Assembly: GCA_947177685.1 (NCBI GenBank)
Contig: CAMWVE010000010.1
Coordinates: forward strand, 1-64,000
DNA length: 64,000 nt
Reading direction: 5' to 3'
Source of the DNA: an uncultured Porphyromonadaceae bacterium
GTDB taxonomy: Bacteria > Bacteroidota > Bacteroidia > Bacteroidales > Muribaculaceae
The position numbers and the translations under genes were made by a program. The notes beneath the pieces were generated by a model, which was given only the letters and a program-made list of their open reading frames with translations, ran no database searches and was not told the origin of the DNA. Of this stretch, positions 16,921 through 26,120 are shown piece by piece. Numbering within the stretch: the stretch's first letter is position 1; each line of letters opens with the position of its first letter.

Positions 16921-17868
16921 ATGGCAGAATTTTCAACCCCGTGTCTTATCATCGGTGCAGGTCCGGCAGGATATACTGCCGCGATATATGCCTCACGAGC
17001 TAACCTTACTCCCATCCTTTATGAAGGACATCAGCCGGGTGGACAGCTTACCACCACCACTGACGTGGAAAACTTCCCCGGATTCCCGTCAGCCATCAGC
17101 GGTCCGCAGCTCATGATGGATATGCGTGCGCAGGCTCAGGCTTTCGGTGCCGAAATACGTTCAGGTATCATTACCTCCGTAGACTTCAAAAATCGTCCGT
17201 TCACCGCAAAAGCGGATAATGGCGACACCGTCACAGCAACCACAGTCATCATAGCTACCGGCGCAAACGCCCGTTATCTGGGACTGCCTGACGAGGAGAA
17301 GTATTCAGGTCTGGGTGTATCGGCATGCGCTACTTGTGACGGATTCTTCTACCGTGGCAAAACAGTGGCAGTTGTCGGAGGCGGTGACTCCGCTTGCGAG
17401 GAAGCGCTCTATCTCAGCTCGTTGGCTTCAAAGGTTTACCTGATTGTACGCAAACCGTTTTTACGCGCATCGAAAGTGATGCAGGAGCGTGTGTTGAAAA
17501 ATGAGAAAATCACGGTACTGTTCAACTGCAACACACTCGGTCTGTTCGGCGAGCCGAATCTGCAGGGTGCCAAATTGGTTGAGAATTCAGGCACTGAGAA
17601 CGAACAGGTTTTCGACATTGCCATCGACGGATTCTTCCTCGCCATAGGTCACACGCCTAACACCGCACTGTTCAAAGACTGCATCCGTCTTGATGATAAC
17701 GGCTACATCAAACTGGAGGATGGAACCAGCATGACCAACGTCGACGGCGTATTCGCTGCCGGCGATGTGGCTGACCCCCGTTATCAGCAGGCTATCTCCG
17801 CCGCAGGTATGGGCTGTCGTGCCGCCATGGATGCCGAACGATACATCACTGAAAACGGATTACGTTAA
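16921..17868 (+). CDS. trxB: thioredoxin reductase
   Basis: The 315-residue flavoprotein reduces thioredoxin with NADPH. The N-terminal FAD-binding motif is GAGPAGYTAAIYASRA (13-28), the redox-active dithiol is CATC in ACATCDGFF (about 137-140), and the NADPH-binding motif is VVGGGDSACEEALYLS. The C-terminal FAD motif is GVFAAGDVADPRYQQ. Length and motif order are standard for the low-molecular-weight class. It follows the LolA-like gene by 23 bases. It would supply reducing power to cytoplasmic thioredoxin, and possibly indirectly to exported thioredoxin-like proteins such as that at 1414. Confidence 0.96.
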   Translation: MAEFSTPCLIIGAGPAGYTAAIYASRANLTPILYEGHQPGGQLTTTTDVENFPGFPSAISGPQLMMDMRAQAQAFGAEIRSGIITSVDFKNRPFTAKADNGDTVTATTVIIATGANARYLGLPDEEKYSGLGVSACATCDGFFYRGKTVAVVGGGDSACEEALYLSSLASKVYLIVRKPFLRASKVMQERVLKNEKITVLFNCNTLGLFGEPNLQGAKLVENSGTENEQVFDIAIDGFFLAIGHTPNTALFKDCIRLDDNGYIKLEDGTSMTNVDGVFAAGDVADPRYQQAISAAGMGCRAAMDAERYITENGLR

Positions 17869-17925
17869 CATACACGGCGTCGATGGCACAGAAATGTTGC
17901 CGTCAACGCCCCAATCTTTCACATC

Positions 17926-18510
17926 ATGCTAACATACAACACTCAACAAAAAGAGCTTCTGCTCCCTGAATATGGCAGAACCATCCACAAGATGGTCGAG
18001 CACTGCATGAACATAGAGAACCGCGACGAACGCAATCTCTGTGCGCAGAGCATTATAAAAGCAATGGGTAACCTTTTCCCTGCCCTGCGCGATGGAGAGG
18101 ACAACAGGCGCAAGCTGTGGGATCATCTTGCCATTATGTCAGACTTCAAGCTTGACATCGATTATCCTTACGAAATCATAAAACCCGACTCACTGCAGAC
18201 CAAACCTGACAAAATATCTTACAGCCAAAACAGTTTCGCTTACCGTCACTACGGCAAAAACATAATCGGCTCAATTGAAAAGGCTGCTCAGATGGAGCCG
18301 GGTGAAGAACGCGACGCACTGGTCAGCGCCATTGCCAACCAAATGAAAAAAGTGATGCTGGCAAACTCTGACTCTGTCGAGGACGAGCGCATATACAACG
18401 ACCTGCTGCACATCTCCCACGGGGCTATCCGTGCCAACCGCGAAAACTGCATCCTCAACGAATACAAACTGCCGCCTCAACCCACGGGCAAAAAGAAAAA
18501 GAAAAAATGA
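17926..18510 (+). CDS. DUF4290 family protein
   Basis: The 194-residue soluble protein is of a family known mainly from Bacteroidetes. It shows the conserved start LPEYGRTIHKMVEHC (about 14-28) and the following RNLCAQSIIKAMGNLFP. It is predicted all-helical and ends in a lysine-rich tail (six lysines). The biochemical function is unknown. The stop overlaps the rimM start (ATGA), so it is translated with a ribosome-maturation factor. In related genomes it also sits near murA and rimM, which suggests a housekeeping role. The family assignment is from recall of its sequence pattern. Confidence 0.75.
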   Translation: MLTYNTQQKELLLPEYGRTIHKMVEHCMNIENRDERNLCAQSIIKAMGNLFPALRDGEDNRRKLWDHLAIMSDFKLDIDYPYEIIKPDSLQTKPDKISYSQNSFAYRHYGKNIIGSIEKAAQMEPGEERDALVSAIANQMKKVMLANSDSVEDERIYNDLLHISHGAIRANRENCILNEYKLPPQPTGKKKKKK

Positions 18511-19049
18511 TTACGCTTGCTGAACTCGTGAGCATAGGCAAATTCGGCAAGACCCACGGAATCAAAGGGGAAATAAATATGCTTGTCGAGCCGGAAGTCA
18601 ATCCCATGGAGCTTAAGTGCATCGTCATGGAGATGGACGGCATCTTCGTGCCATTTTTCCTTTCCGGACTTCGCGAACGTGGCAATGGAGCTTATCTGGT
18701 CACCATTGACCGACTCGACTCCGAGGAGAAGGTTGCCGTGATGGTCAACAAGGAGATATATGCCCTTCGCAATGACGAGGCGTTGCAGTCAGATGATGAC
18801 TATGATGATGAAGAAGGCATGTATGCTTCTGACCTGATTGGCTACACCATTATCACCGACTCTGGATTGAAGCTCGGCGAGATTGTCGATGTCAACGACA
18901 GCACTGAAAACAACCTTTTCATTGTTGATGTTCCGGGCAGAAATGAACCTCTGCTGATTCCTGTGGCGATGGAATTCATTGACGAAATTATTCCGGAGAG
19001 CCACACTGTTATCATGTCACTTCCGGAAGGACTTATCGAACATCAATAG
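18507..19049 (+). CDS. rimM: 16S rRNA processing protein RimM
   Basis: The 180-residue protein binds ribosomal protein S19 and helps mature the 30S head domain. The N-terminal RimM barrel has GKFGKTHGIKGEI at about 8-20. The C-terminal PRC-like barrel starts near DLIGYTIITDSGLKLGEIVDV and ends with the typical LLIPVAMEFIDEI segment. It is coupled to the DUF4290 gene by a four-base overlap and followed two bases later by a tRNA methyltransferase gene. This is a translation-related mini-operon. Confidence 0.94.
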   Translation: MITLAELVSIGKFGKTHGIKGEINMLVEPEVNPMELKCIVMEMDGIFVPFFLSGLRERGNGAYLVTIDRLDSEEKVAVMVNKEIYALRNDEALQSDDDYDDEEGMYASDLIGYTIITDSGLKLGEIVDVNDSTENNLFIVDVPGRNEPLLIPVAMEFIDEIIPESHTVIMSLPEGLIEHQ

Positions 19050-19051
19050 CC

Positions 19052-19774
19052 ATGAGCGACAATCCGCACCGCGAGACAGTTTTCAGAATGAAACGGTTTG
19101 AGATTATCAACCGCCGTTCAGCCATGAAACCGGGCACCGACGGTGTTCTGCTCGGGGCATGGGCAACGGCTGAGAACCCGGTGCGTATTCTGGATGTGGG
19201 AACCGGAACCGGACTGATTGCACTGATGCTCGCGCAACGCTATGCCGAGGCATTGATTACAGCCGTGGAAATTGACAAGACTGCTGCCGATGAGGCGCAA
19301 GCAAATTTTAAGAACTCCCCGTGGAGCGAGAGATTGTTCATTGTTCCCGGCGATTTCGCCCGGTTCGTGACATTCTCAAAGTTTGATCTTATCACAAGTA
19401 ATCCACCGTTTTTCACCTCCGGACGTCCGTCGCCCGATCATGCCCGCGCCATGGCACGCCATGAAAGTTCACTCCCCTTCACTCTGCTATTCCAACAGGC
19501 AGCAAAACTGCTGTCACCGTCAGGGCGACTCGCCATGATTACACCTGCCGACTGTGAGGATAATCTTATCTTCGAGGCTTCGATGCAACGGCTCTATCCC
19601 CGGAGAATATGCCGTGTTACAACCGTGGCTGGCAAGAAACCTATGCGCATTATGTGGGAATTCTCGCTTACTGACGGTCCTGTGGCGCAGGAGCAGCTCA
19701 CGCTACGCGATGCTCAAAACCATTTCACCGAAGAATATCAGCAGCTTACTAAAGATTATTATTTAGATTTTTAA
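19052..19774 (+). CDS. tRNA1(Val) adenine-37 N6-methyltransferase (TrmN6/YfiC type)
   Basis: The 240-residue class I SAM methyltransferase has motif I VLDVGTGTGLIALMLAQRY-like sequence (ILDVGTGTGLIALML, about 46-60). The N6-adenine signature NPPF lies at 117-120. The early FRMKRFEIINRRSAMKPGTD segment is typical of YfiC relatives, which methylate A37 of tRNA1-Val. It is packed against rimM. The general class is sure. The exact substrate is by family resemblance. Confidence 0.88.
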   Translation: MSDNPHRETVFRMKRFEIINRRSAMKPGTDGVLLGAWATAENPVRILDVGTGTGLIALMLAQRYAEALITAVEIDKTAADEAQANFKNSPWSERLFIVPGDFARFVTFSKFDLITSNPPFFTSGRPSPDHARAMARHESSLPFTLLFQQAAKLLSPSGRLAMITPADCEDNLIFEASMQRLYPRRICRVTTVAGKKPMRIMWEFSLTDGPVAQEQLTLRDAQNHFTEEYQQLTKDYYLDF

Positions 19775-19786
19775 CCAGACTCCAAT

Positions 19787-20671
19787 ATGTTCACATTTCC
19801 CAAGAACCTGATGTCACAAAAAACGCCGCTGGCAATAGCTCTGCTGTTCTGCCTGATGGTGCTGTTATTAGTGGTTACCGGCTTGATTATTACCTTTCTT
19901 GGTGACAAGTTCTCCAATCCGGTTGCAGCACTGCGTATATGCACAGTGATTCAGGACATACTCATATTTTTCACTCCTGCCGTTGCAGTGGCAATGATTT
20001 CAACGCGCTATCCTGCCACGTTGCTCGCCGTTGACAAGCTTCCCGACTTGCGGATGACACTGCTTGCCGTGCTTGCACTGCTCTTTTCCATTCCCTTTAT
20101 GAACCATATTGTAGAATGGAACAAGCATCTGACATTGCCAGAGAGCCTTTCGTCAGTCGAACAGATGATGCGTCAGATGGAAGAAGCTGCCGAAAGTCAG
20201 ATAAAACTGCTCATGGGAGGCAAGAGTGTAGGCAACCTCATTGTAAACATACTGATAATAGGGATTATGGCAGGCTTCAGCGAAGAAATATTTTTCCGTG
20301 GGGCACTCCAGAGGCTTATGACCGTAGGCGGCAAAGCTCCACATCTGATGATTTGGATTGCAGCCTTCGTGTTCAGTGCGTTTCACCTGCAGTTTTTCGG
20401 TTTCTTCCCCCGTCTGCTGTTAGGTGCCTTCTTCGGCTATCTGCTCTGGTGGAGCGGTTCACTGTGGCTCCCCGTACTGCTTCACTCACTCAACAATTCC
20501 ATTGTGGTGATTGCGGAGTGGCGTAACACCTCCGGTGATGAAGTAGCCGACATCAACCGTATCGGCGTTGACAGCGCCTCGGCGTCCGACATTACCCTTG
20601 TGGCTGTCAGCATTGTTATGACTGCAGCTCTACTGTTTATGATTTCAAGGCGATCACGTCAGATTTCATGA
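19787..20671 (+). CDS. CPBP family intramembrane metalloprotease
   Basis: The 294-residue integral membrane protein has about eight hydrophobic segments. It carries the CPBP (Abi/CAAX protease) motifs: EEIFFRG (glutamate pair and arginine, near 167-173), then a FXXXH-type motif in FSAFHLQFFGFFPR, and a third segment around LLHSLNNSIVVI. Family members cleave prenylated or membrane substrates, but the bacterial roles are mostly unknown. Its stop overlaps the trkH ATG by four bases, so it is co-translated with the potassium transporter. A functional link is unproved. Confidence 0.88.
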   Translation: MFTFPKNLMSQKTPLAIALLFCLMVLLLVVTGLIITFLGDKFSNPVAALRICTVIQDILIFFTPAVAVAMISTRYPATLLAVDKLPDLRMTLLAVLALLFSIPFMNHIVEWNKHLTLPESLSSVEQMMRQMEEAAESQIKLLMGGKSVGNLIVNILIIGIMAGFSEEIFFRGALQRLMTVGGKAPHLMIWIAAFVFSAFHLQFFGFFPRLLLGAFFGYLLWWSGSLWLPVLLHSLNNSIVVIAEWRNTSGDEVADINRIGVDSASASDITLVAVSIVMTAALLFMISRRSRQIS

Positions 20672-22521
20672 TTGACTATGATGAAATATTGACCCGCCTG
20701 CGTGAATTTCTCAAAGTAGCCCGCATACGCTACAAGAAGTTCCGGCTCCATTTTGCCACCACACTGAAGGTGGCAGCAACCATTCTGGACTCTTTTACTC
20801 TGATTGCGTCACTGCTCTGCATTGTTTCACTCATTATATATATAGGGTTCGACCATAGCGCCACCGAAACCCGGATTATACGCAATCTGCTGCATATTTC
20901 GCAGACAATATTCATTTGGGATGTAATCTACGAACTTGTGTTCAACCGCAAGGGCATGCGCCTGATCAAATGGATTGTAGACATAGGCATAATGCTGACC
21001 GTCATTCCGGTTATCTTTCCTCATCCTGAACATCCGTGGTTCCCGTTTCTGGCAAACATACTCTACTCACGCTGGTTCTTCTTCCCGGTCATAGGAGCAT
21101 TCTCGATTGTCCGCACATGCTTTTTCATTATCAAGATACTGGGTAAACGCACTAACCCGGCGCTGATACTGTCAGGCAGTTTCATTTTCTTCATTCTCGC
21201 GGGGTCGTTCCTGCTGATGATGCCGCGTTGCACCGTCAACGGCATAGGGTTCATCGACTCGCTGTTCATCTCCACCAGCGCAGTGTGCATCACCGGGTTA
21301 ACTCCGGTTGATGTAGCCACCACCTTCACACCATTCGGATTGCTTATTCTCGGGTTACTGATACAGATAGGCGGTCTGGGAGTGATGACATTCACCAGCT
21401 TCTTCGCACTCTCATTCAGTGGTAACACCTCCATTTACAGCCAGCTGATGGTCAAGGATATGATCTACACCAAGTCAATCAACTCGCTGCTCCCCACCCT
21501 GTTCTACATCTTCACATTCACCATGATTGTAGAGGCGATAGGTGCGACGGCAATATATTTCAGCATTGATGACATACTGCCCATGACCATGCGCGACAAA
21601 CTGATTTTCTCCTCGTTCCACTCCGTGTCGGCATTTTGCAACGCCGGTTATTCCAACCTTCAGGGCGGTCTGTCAAACGAACTGCTGATGAACTCCAACC
21701 AGTCGATTTATCTGGTTGCATCGGCGCTTATTTTCGCCGGAGGCATAGGCTTTCCCATTCTGGTGAATTTCAAGGACGCACTGGTGCGCCACATCAAAAG
21801 ACTGGTGAACATCATTTTCCACAATAACACCGAGCGGGAGCCAATTCATCTTTATGACATGAACACCAAGCTTACACTGGTGACAACATTGACAATCACA
21901 GTAGTAAGCACCGTTTTATTTTTTATCTTCGAGCATAACAACACCCTGCAGGGGATGTCGCTCTACGAACAGGGGGTACAGTCATTGTTCAACTCTTTTG
22001 TGCCGCGAAGCTCAGGTTTCGCATCAGTCAATCCGGTCAACTTTCTGGCGATAACCACCATTATGATGGTCGTGCTGATGTGGATTGGCGGTGCGTCGCA
22101 GTCAACAGCGGGCGGTATCAAGGTAAACACATTCGCAACCATGCTGCTTTATCTTCGTGCCATCATCCGTGGCGATGACCGCGTGACGGTTTTCAAACGC
22201 ACCATATCAATCGGTTCCATACGCCGAGCCAATGGTGTCATTGCCGTGTCTATTCTCTCCTACATAATTTTCTCAATGATTCTGGTATGGCTCGAACCGG
22301 ATCTGCCCGTTAGGGCTGTACTTTACGAAATGGTGTCGGCACTTTTCACCGTCGGCTCCTCGCTGGGCATTACCCCCGATTTGTCAGTATATTCAAAACT
22401 TCTGATATGCGTTGCCATGTTCCTCGGACGTGTTGGTCTGCTCTCACTGCTGACCGGACTGTTTGCCTCGGAAATGGGCAATTTCCGGAAATATCCTGTG
22501 GACAACGTCATCATCAACTAA
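20668..22521 (+). CDS. trkH: TrkH/KtrB-type potassium transporter subunit
   Basis: The 617-residue membrane protein forms the K+ pore. All four pore-loop filter segments can be seen, each with its central glycine: SAVCITGLTPV, SAFCNAGYSN, PRSSGFASVN and TVGSSLGITPD. About 150 residues with four hydrophobic segments precede the core, making it longer than E. coli TrkH (about 480). It is followed 14 bases later by the cytosolic RCK subunit. Together they form a Trk/Ktr uptake system important for osmotic balance and pH. Confidence 0.95.
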   Translation: MIDYDEILTRLREFLKVARIRYKKFRLHFATTLKVAATILDSFTLIASLLCIVSLIIYIGFDHSATETRIIRNLLHISQTIFIWDVIYELVFNRKGMRLIKWIVDIGIMLTVIPVIFPHPEHPWFPFLANILYSRWFFFPVIGAFSIVRTCFFIIKILGKRTNPALILSGSFIFFILAGSFLLMMPRCTVNGIGFIDSLFISTSAVCITGLTPVDVATTFTPFGLLILGLLIQIGGLGVMTFTSFFALSFSGNTSIYSQLMVKDMIYTKSINSLLPTLFYIFTFTMIVEAIGATAIYFSIDDILPMTMRDKLIFSSFHSVSAFCNAGYSNLQGGLSNELLMNSNQSIYLVASALIFAGGIGFPILVNFKDALVRHIKRLVNIIFHNNTEREPIHLYDMNTKLTLVTTLTITVVSTVLFFIFEHNNTLQGMSLYEQGVQSLFNSFVPRSSGFASVNPVNFLAITTIMMVVLMWIGGASQSTAGGIKVNTFATMLLYLRAIIRGDDRVTVFKRTISIGSIRRANGVIAVSILSYIIFSMILVWLEPDLPVRAVLYEMVSALFTVGSSLGITPDLSVYSKLLICVAMFLGRVGLLSLLTGLFASEMGNFRKYPVDNVIIN

Positions 22522-22535
22522 AAACTTAACTCACC

Positions 22536-23225
22536 ATGCGTTATCTTGTTATAGGATTAGGAATCTACGGTATGAACCTTGCCACTGACCTCACCCGACT
22601 TGGTCATGAAGTGATTGGCGCCGACATAAACCCTTCGAACATAGAGGCGGTAAAAGACTACATCTCCACTGCCTATCAGCTGGATTCCACTGATGAGGCT
22701 GCACTCAGCGTTCTCCCGTTGAAAAATGTTGATCTTGTGATAGTTGCAATCGGTGAGAATTTCGGAGCAAGTGTCAAGACAGTGGCTCTGCTGAAAAAAA
22801 TGAAGGTGCCTCACATTTATGCGCGTGCAATCGACGAGCTGCATGAGGCAATATTGGAGGGCTTCAACGTTGACCGCATCCTGACTCCGGAACAGCATGC
22901 AGCCCGTAACCTATCGAACGAGATGGAACTTGACACGGCAGTCACTTCAATGCGTGTCACCGAGGATCATTACATTCTCAAGTTCAGGATGCCTGAATTC
23001 TATATCGGCACAAAATATTCCGAGCTGACAATAACCCGCGAGTTCAACCTCAGCATCATTGCCATCTGCCGCAATGAGAAACACATGAACCTGATGGGCA
23101 TAGAACAGCCGAAACCTGTTGTGTTTGACTACAAGGCTCCCGACGCAAGAGTGTGCAAGGACGACACCATTGTGCTCTACGGCTCTCTGAAGGACTATAA
23201 ACGGTTCTACGAACACATCAATTAA
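22536..23225 (+). CDS. trkA: Trk/Ktr potassium channel regulatory subunit
   Basis: The 229-residue cytoplasmic protein has one RCK-N (TrkA-N) Rossmann domain with VIGLGIYGMNLATDLTRLGH (4-23) and the conserved acidic residue after strand 2 (VIGADINPSN). A single RCK-C domain occupies about 140-225. This is the size of KtrA; E. coli TrkA is a tandem duplication of this unit. It binds NAD(H) or nucleotides and gates the TrkH pore encoded just upstream. Confidence 0.94.
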   Translation: MRYLVIGLGIYGMNLATDLTRLGHEVIGADINPSNIEAVKDYISTAYQLDSTDEAALSVLPLKNVDLVIVAIGENFGASVKTVALLKKMKVPHIYARAIDELHEAILEGFNVDRILTPEQHAARNLSNEMELDTAVTSMRVTEDHYILKFRMPEFYIGTKYSELTITREFNLSIIAICRNEKHMNLMGIEQPKPVVFDYKAPDARVCKDDTIVLYGSLKDYKRFYEHIN

Positions 23226-23324
23226 AAAGAACACGAAAAAGTAAAAAATTGAATCTGCTGACCCCGGTATTTTAAAAAAATCATTAAAATACCCCCCCTC
23301 CTCCCGTTAAAATATGTTAATTGG

Positions 23325-23356
23325 TTTGTGATTTCTGCATTATTCTCTTAACTTTG
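23325..23356 (+). promoter_or_regulatory. promoter of the TonB receptor operon
   Basis: TTTG (23325-23328), a 20-base spacer and TAACTTTG (23349-23356) match the Bacteroidetes consensus. It lies 43 bases before the ATG at 23400. The preceding segment 23226-23324 is A/T-rich with a run of seven C and contains no gene. Confidence 0.8.
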
Positions 23357-23399
23357 GAATAAGTTAACCCTTCGAAATAACTAAACCAATCAAAATCTA

Positions 23400-26111
23400 A
23401 TGATTAATAAGATCAGCAGGATAGTCATTCCTGTAATACTTTTTCTGCATGCATCATCGCTCTACGCCCAGATTACCATAACGGGTACGGTGACTGACGC
23501 AACCAATGGTGAAACCGTTCCGGGTGTGAGTGTCACAGTTGGGAAAAGCGGAACGTTTACCAATGCCGACGGTAAATACACCATTTCCGTCAATCCTAAG
23601 AACAGTGAAGGTTTCGAGATGAATTTCAGCTGCATCGGCTATGTAAAAAAGCAGGTATCGGTTGATGAACCGAAATCACAGACAATCAATGTGAAGATGA
23701 GCTCTGACCAGAAGCTCCTCAACGAGGTTGTGGTTAACGGTCAGCCCTACGATTTCGGTATCAAAAGCCCGCAGATGGGAGCGGTTGCCGTTACGCAGAC
23801 ACAAATCAAGAACCTGCCGGTGGTTTTCGGCGAGCCTGACCTGCTGAAAACACTTCAGACCACTCCGGGCGTACAGTCGGGTAAAACCGGTAACGCAGGT
23901 ATCATGGTACGCGGCGGTAACTTTGACCAGAATAACATGATGATTGACGGTGCTACGCTCTACTCCAGCGAGCACATGCGCGGATTTGTATCAGCCGTGA
24001 ATCCCGACATAGTTTCCACCTTGGCTTTCTATCGTGGCGCCTTCCCTGCCCGCTATTCGGGCAGACTTTCCGGTATTATCGATATCTCAGCCAAAGAAGG
24101 TGACTTCTACAAATATCATGGCGAAATGTCTGTCGGCGCAGCAATGGGTCGCCTGAATGTATCCGGTCCGATTGTCAAGGGAAAGACTTCATTTTCAGTG
24201 GCAGCACGTATGTCATATTTCGGTCTTATCTACCAGAAAGTAGTAGAGCATCATTATGACAAAATCAATCAGGAGTGCCCTTACTCCAACATGGAGTTCT
24301 GGGATGTCAATGCAAAAATCACCCATAAGTTCTCAGGTAATGACAAACTCTCACTCACTTTTGTAAAAGACTATGACAGCCAGAATGTTCCGAAACGTAC
24401 CGGTAATAGAAACTCCGTCACAATCCCATATTATATAGATAAATTTGGTACGGGCGTCGCTTCACCAACACCTGTTGAGGATGCAACACTGGTAGGGCAG
24501 TCAATTACTGACAGTTTTTCAAAACCTATGGGCGATGATACATGGTGGGGAAACACGTTGGCTACGATGAACTACAGCCACCGATGGAACGGAAGCGACA
24601 AAATTCTGCACATGACTGCAGCTTTCTCGGAATATAAATATGAGCGAACTCAACATGGAATCCAAACTTCCGAAAACTATATCCATTACATCGATCCATA
24701 TTCAACCTACTTCTCTGACAGTACAATCACTTCCTATTCAGAGCAATCAACACTCTCCAGCATTTCCAAAATCAGAAGCCTCAAAATTGCAGCTTCAATG
24801 AACCATCCGATTGGAGAGAACCACACGCTCTCCTACGGCGTGGAATTCCGTCAAGGCTGGTTTGATCCCAAAAGACATGTAAAATCTTATATAGAGGATT
24901 ACAAAAACTGGTCAGTATATGACCACGAGACCGGAGAAATATTGATTGACCATCGCGATGAACTGACTATCACTGACATTGACTCAGTAGTGGGCAGACG
25001 CCACACACTGTCATCATTCAACGCATATTTAAGCGATGATTTCCATTACAACCGGTTCAGGGCTAACATAGGAGTCAACCTTGCGCTTTATAAAGCAGCG
25101 GGCAAGACCTACTTCTATCCGGAACCGCGTGTGGCGTTAAGCTATATGATAACTGATAACACCTCTGTCAAAGGCTCGGCAATGCAGGTTTCACAGGCTG
25201 AGCGATTGCTGTCGAGCGTGTCGTTAGTATCGCCCAACGACATCTGGGTGCCTGCTACAGATTCCGTTCCTCCCATGCGTTCAACCCAGTTCGCACTTTC
25301 GCTCAATCATCAGTTCCCCCATGGCATCGACCTTTCAGTGGAAGGATATTACAAAACCACAAAAGGGAACATCGACTACATCGAAGGAACTGACTTCAAC
25401 AGCATCTCAGAAACTTGGCAAAACCAGATAACCATTGGCAAATCACGCTCCTATGGCGTTGAAGTTCTGCTGCAAAAATTCTCCGGCTCCACAAACGGAT
25501 GGATTTCATACACATGGTCACGCGCACTCGACAAATTCGATGCCCCCGGCAGAGCCATTTCAAACGGTGTGGAGATTCCGGCGCTTGCCGACCGTCCGCA
25601 CAACCTGTCGGTAAACCTGTCACAGAGGTGGTATGGTATAGAAAAATATCCCCGCAACCATTTTGATGTGTCGGTGCTGTTCAAATATATGTCAGGAAGG
25701 CGCATCACAATCCCCGACCATATATCATACGCCGGTATGATGAGTGTTGCTGACCACTATATTTCATACCATCAGGGTCCTGTTTACGACTCTCACCTCG
25801 GAGATTACACAGGTCATCATGGATCAATCACAGTACCCTCCGATGCATTTGACATTTACATGCGATTCGACGGGTACTCACAACGCTACAACTACATTTT
25901 ACCTTACGAAATGACGCTTGATGCCAACGTTTCATTCACCATGTGTCACCGCACAGGAGAAAGCAAAATATCAATCGGTGTCACCAATATACTTAACCGT
26001 AAAAATGTTTCAAGCTTCTATATGAGCCGGTTCACTGACGGCAAACGAGTTCTTGTAGGAGTCTGCGATTTCCCGATTTCACCCTCAATATCATATACTT
26101 ATTCATTCTAA
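23400..26111 (+). CDS. TonB-dependent outer-membrane receptor with N-terminal carboxypeptidase-like domain
   Basis: The 903-residue product has a signal peptide (about 1-24, ending LYAQ). A carboxypeptidase regulatory-like beta-sandwich follows (about 25-105, ITGTVTDATNGETVPGVSV). The plug domain (about 115-235) contains TPGVQSGKTGNAGIMVRGG and FPARYSGRLSGIIDI. A large 22-strand barrel ends in ISPSISYTYSF, whose terminal aromatic is typical. Such receptors import siderophores, peptides, glycans or metals with energy from TonB. It is paired with a DUF4249 lipoprotein 9 bases downstream, a combination found often in Bacteroidetes and distinct from SusC/SusD. No regulator or degradative enzyme adjoins it, so the substrate is unknown. 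Confidence 0.93.
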   Translation: MINKISRIVIPVILFLHASSLYAQITITGTVTDATNGETVPGVSVTVGKSGTFTNADGKYTISVNPKNSEGFEMNFSCIGYVKKQVSVDEPKSQTINVKMSSDQKLLNEVVVNGQPYDFGIKSPQMGAVAVTQTQIKNLPVVFGEPDLLKTLQTTPGVQSGKTGNAGIMVRGGNFDQNNMMIDGATLYSSEHMRGFVSAVNPDIVSTLAFYRGAFPARYSGRLSGIIDISAKEGDFYKYHGEMSVGAAMGRLNVSGPIVKGKTSFSVAARMSYFGLIYQKVVEHHYDKINQECPYSNMEFWDVNAKITHKFSGNDKLSLTFVKDYDSQNVPKRTGNRNSVTIPYYIDKFGTGVASPTPVEDATLVGQSITDSFSKPMGDDTWWGNTLATMNYSHRWNGSDKILHMTAAFSEYKYERTQHGIQTSENYIHYIDPYSTYFSDSTITSYSEQSTLSSISKIRSLKIAASMNHPIGENHTLSYGVEFRQGWFDPKRHVKSYIEDYKNWSVYDHETGEILIDHRDELTITDIDSVVGRRHTLSSFNAYLSDDFHYNRFRANIGVNLALYKAAGKTYFYPEPRVALSYMITDNTSVKGSAMQVSQAERLLSSVSLVSPNDIWVPATDSVPPMRSTQFALSLNHQFPHGIDLSVEGYYKTTKGNIDYIEGTDFNSISETWQNQITIGKSRSYGVEVLLQKFSGSTNGWISYTWSRALDKFDAPGRAISNGVEIPALADRPHNLSVNLSQRWYGIEKYPRNHFDVSVLFKYMSGRRITIPDHISYAGMMSVADHYISYHQGPVYDSHLGDYTGHHGSITVPSDAFDIYMRFDGYSQRYNYILPYEMTLDANVSFTMCHRTGESKISIGVTNILNRKNVSSFYMSRFTDGKRVLVGVCDFPISPSISYTYSF

Positions 26112-26120
26112 AATACAATT

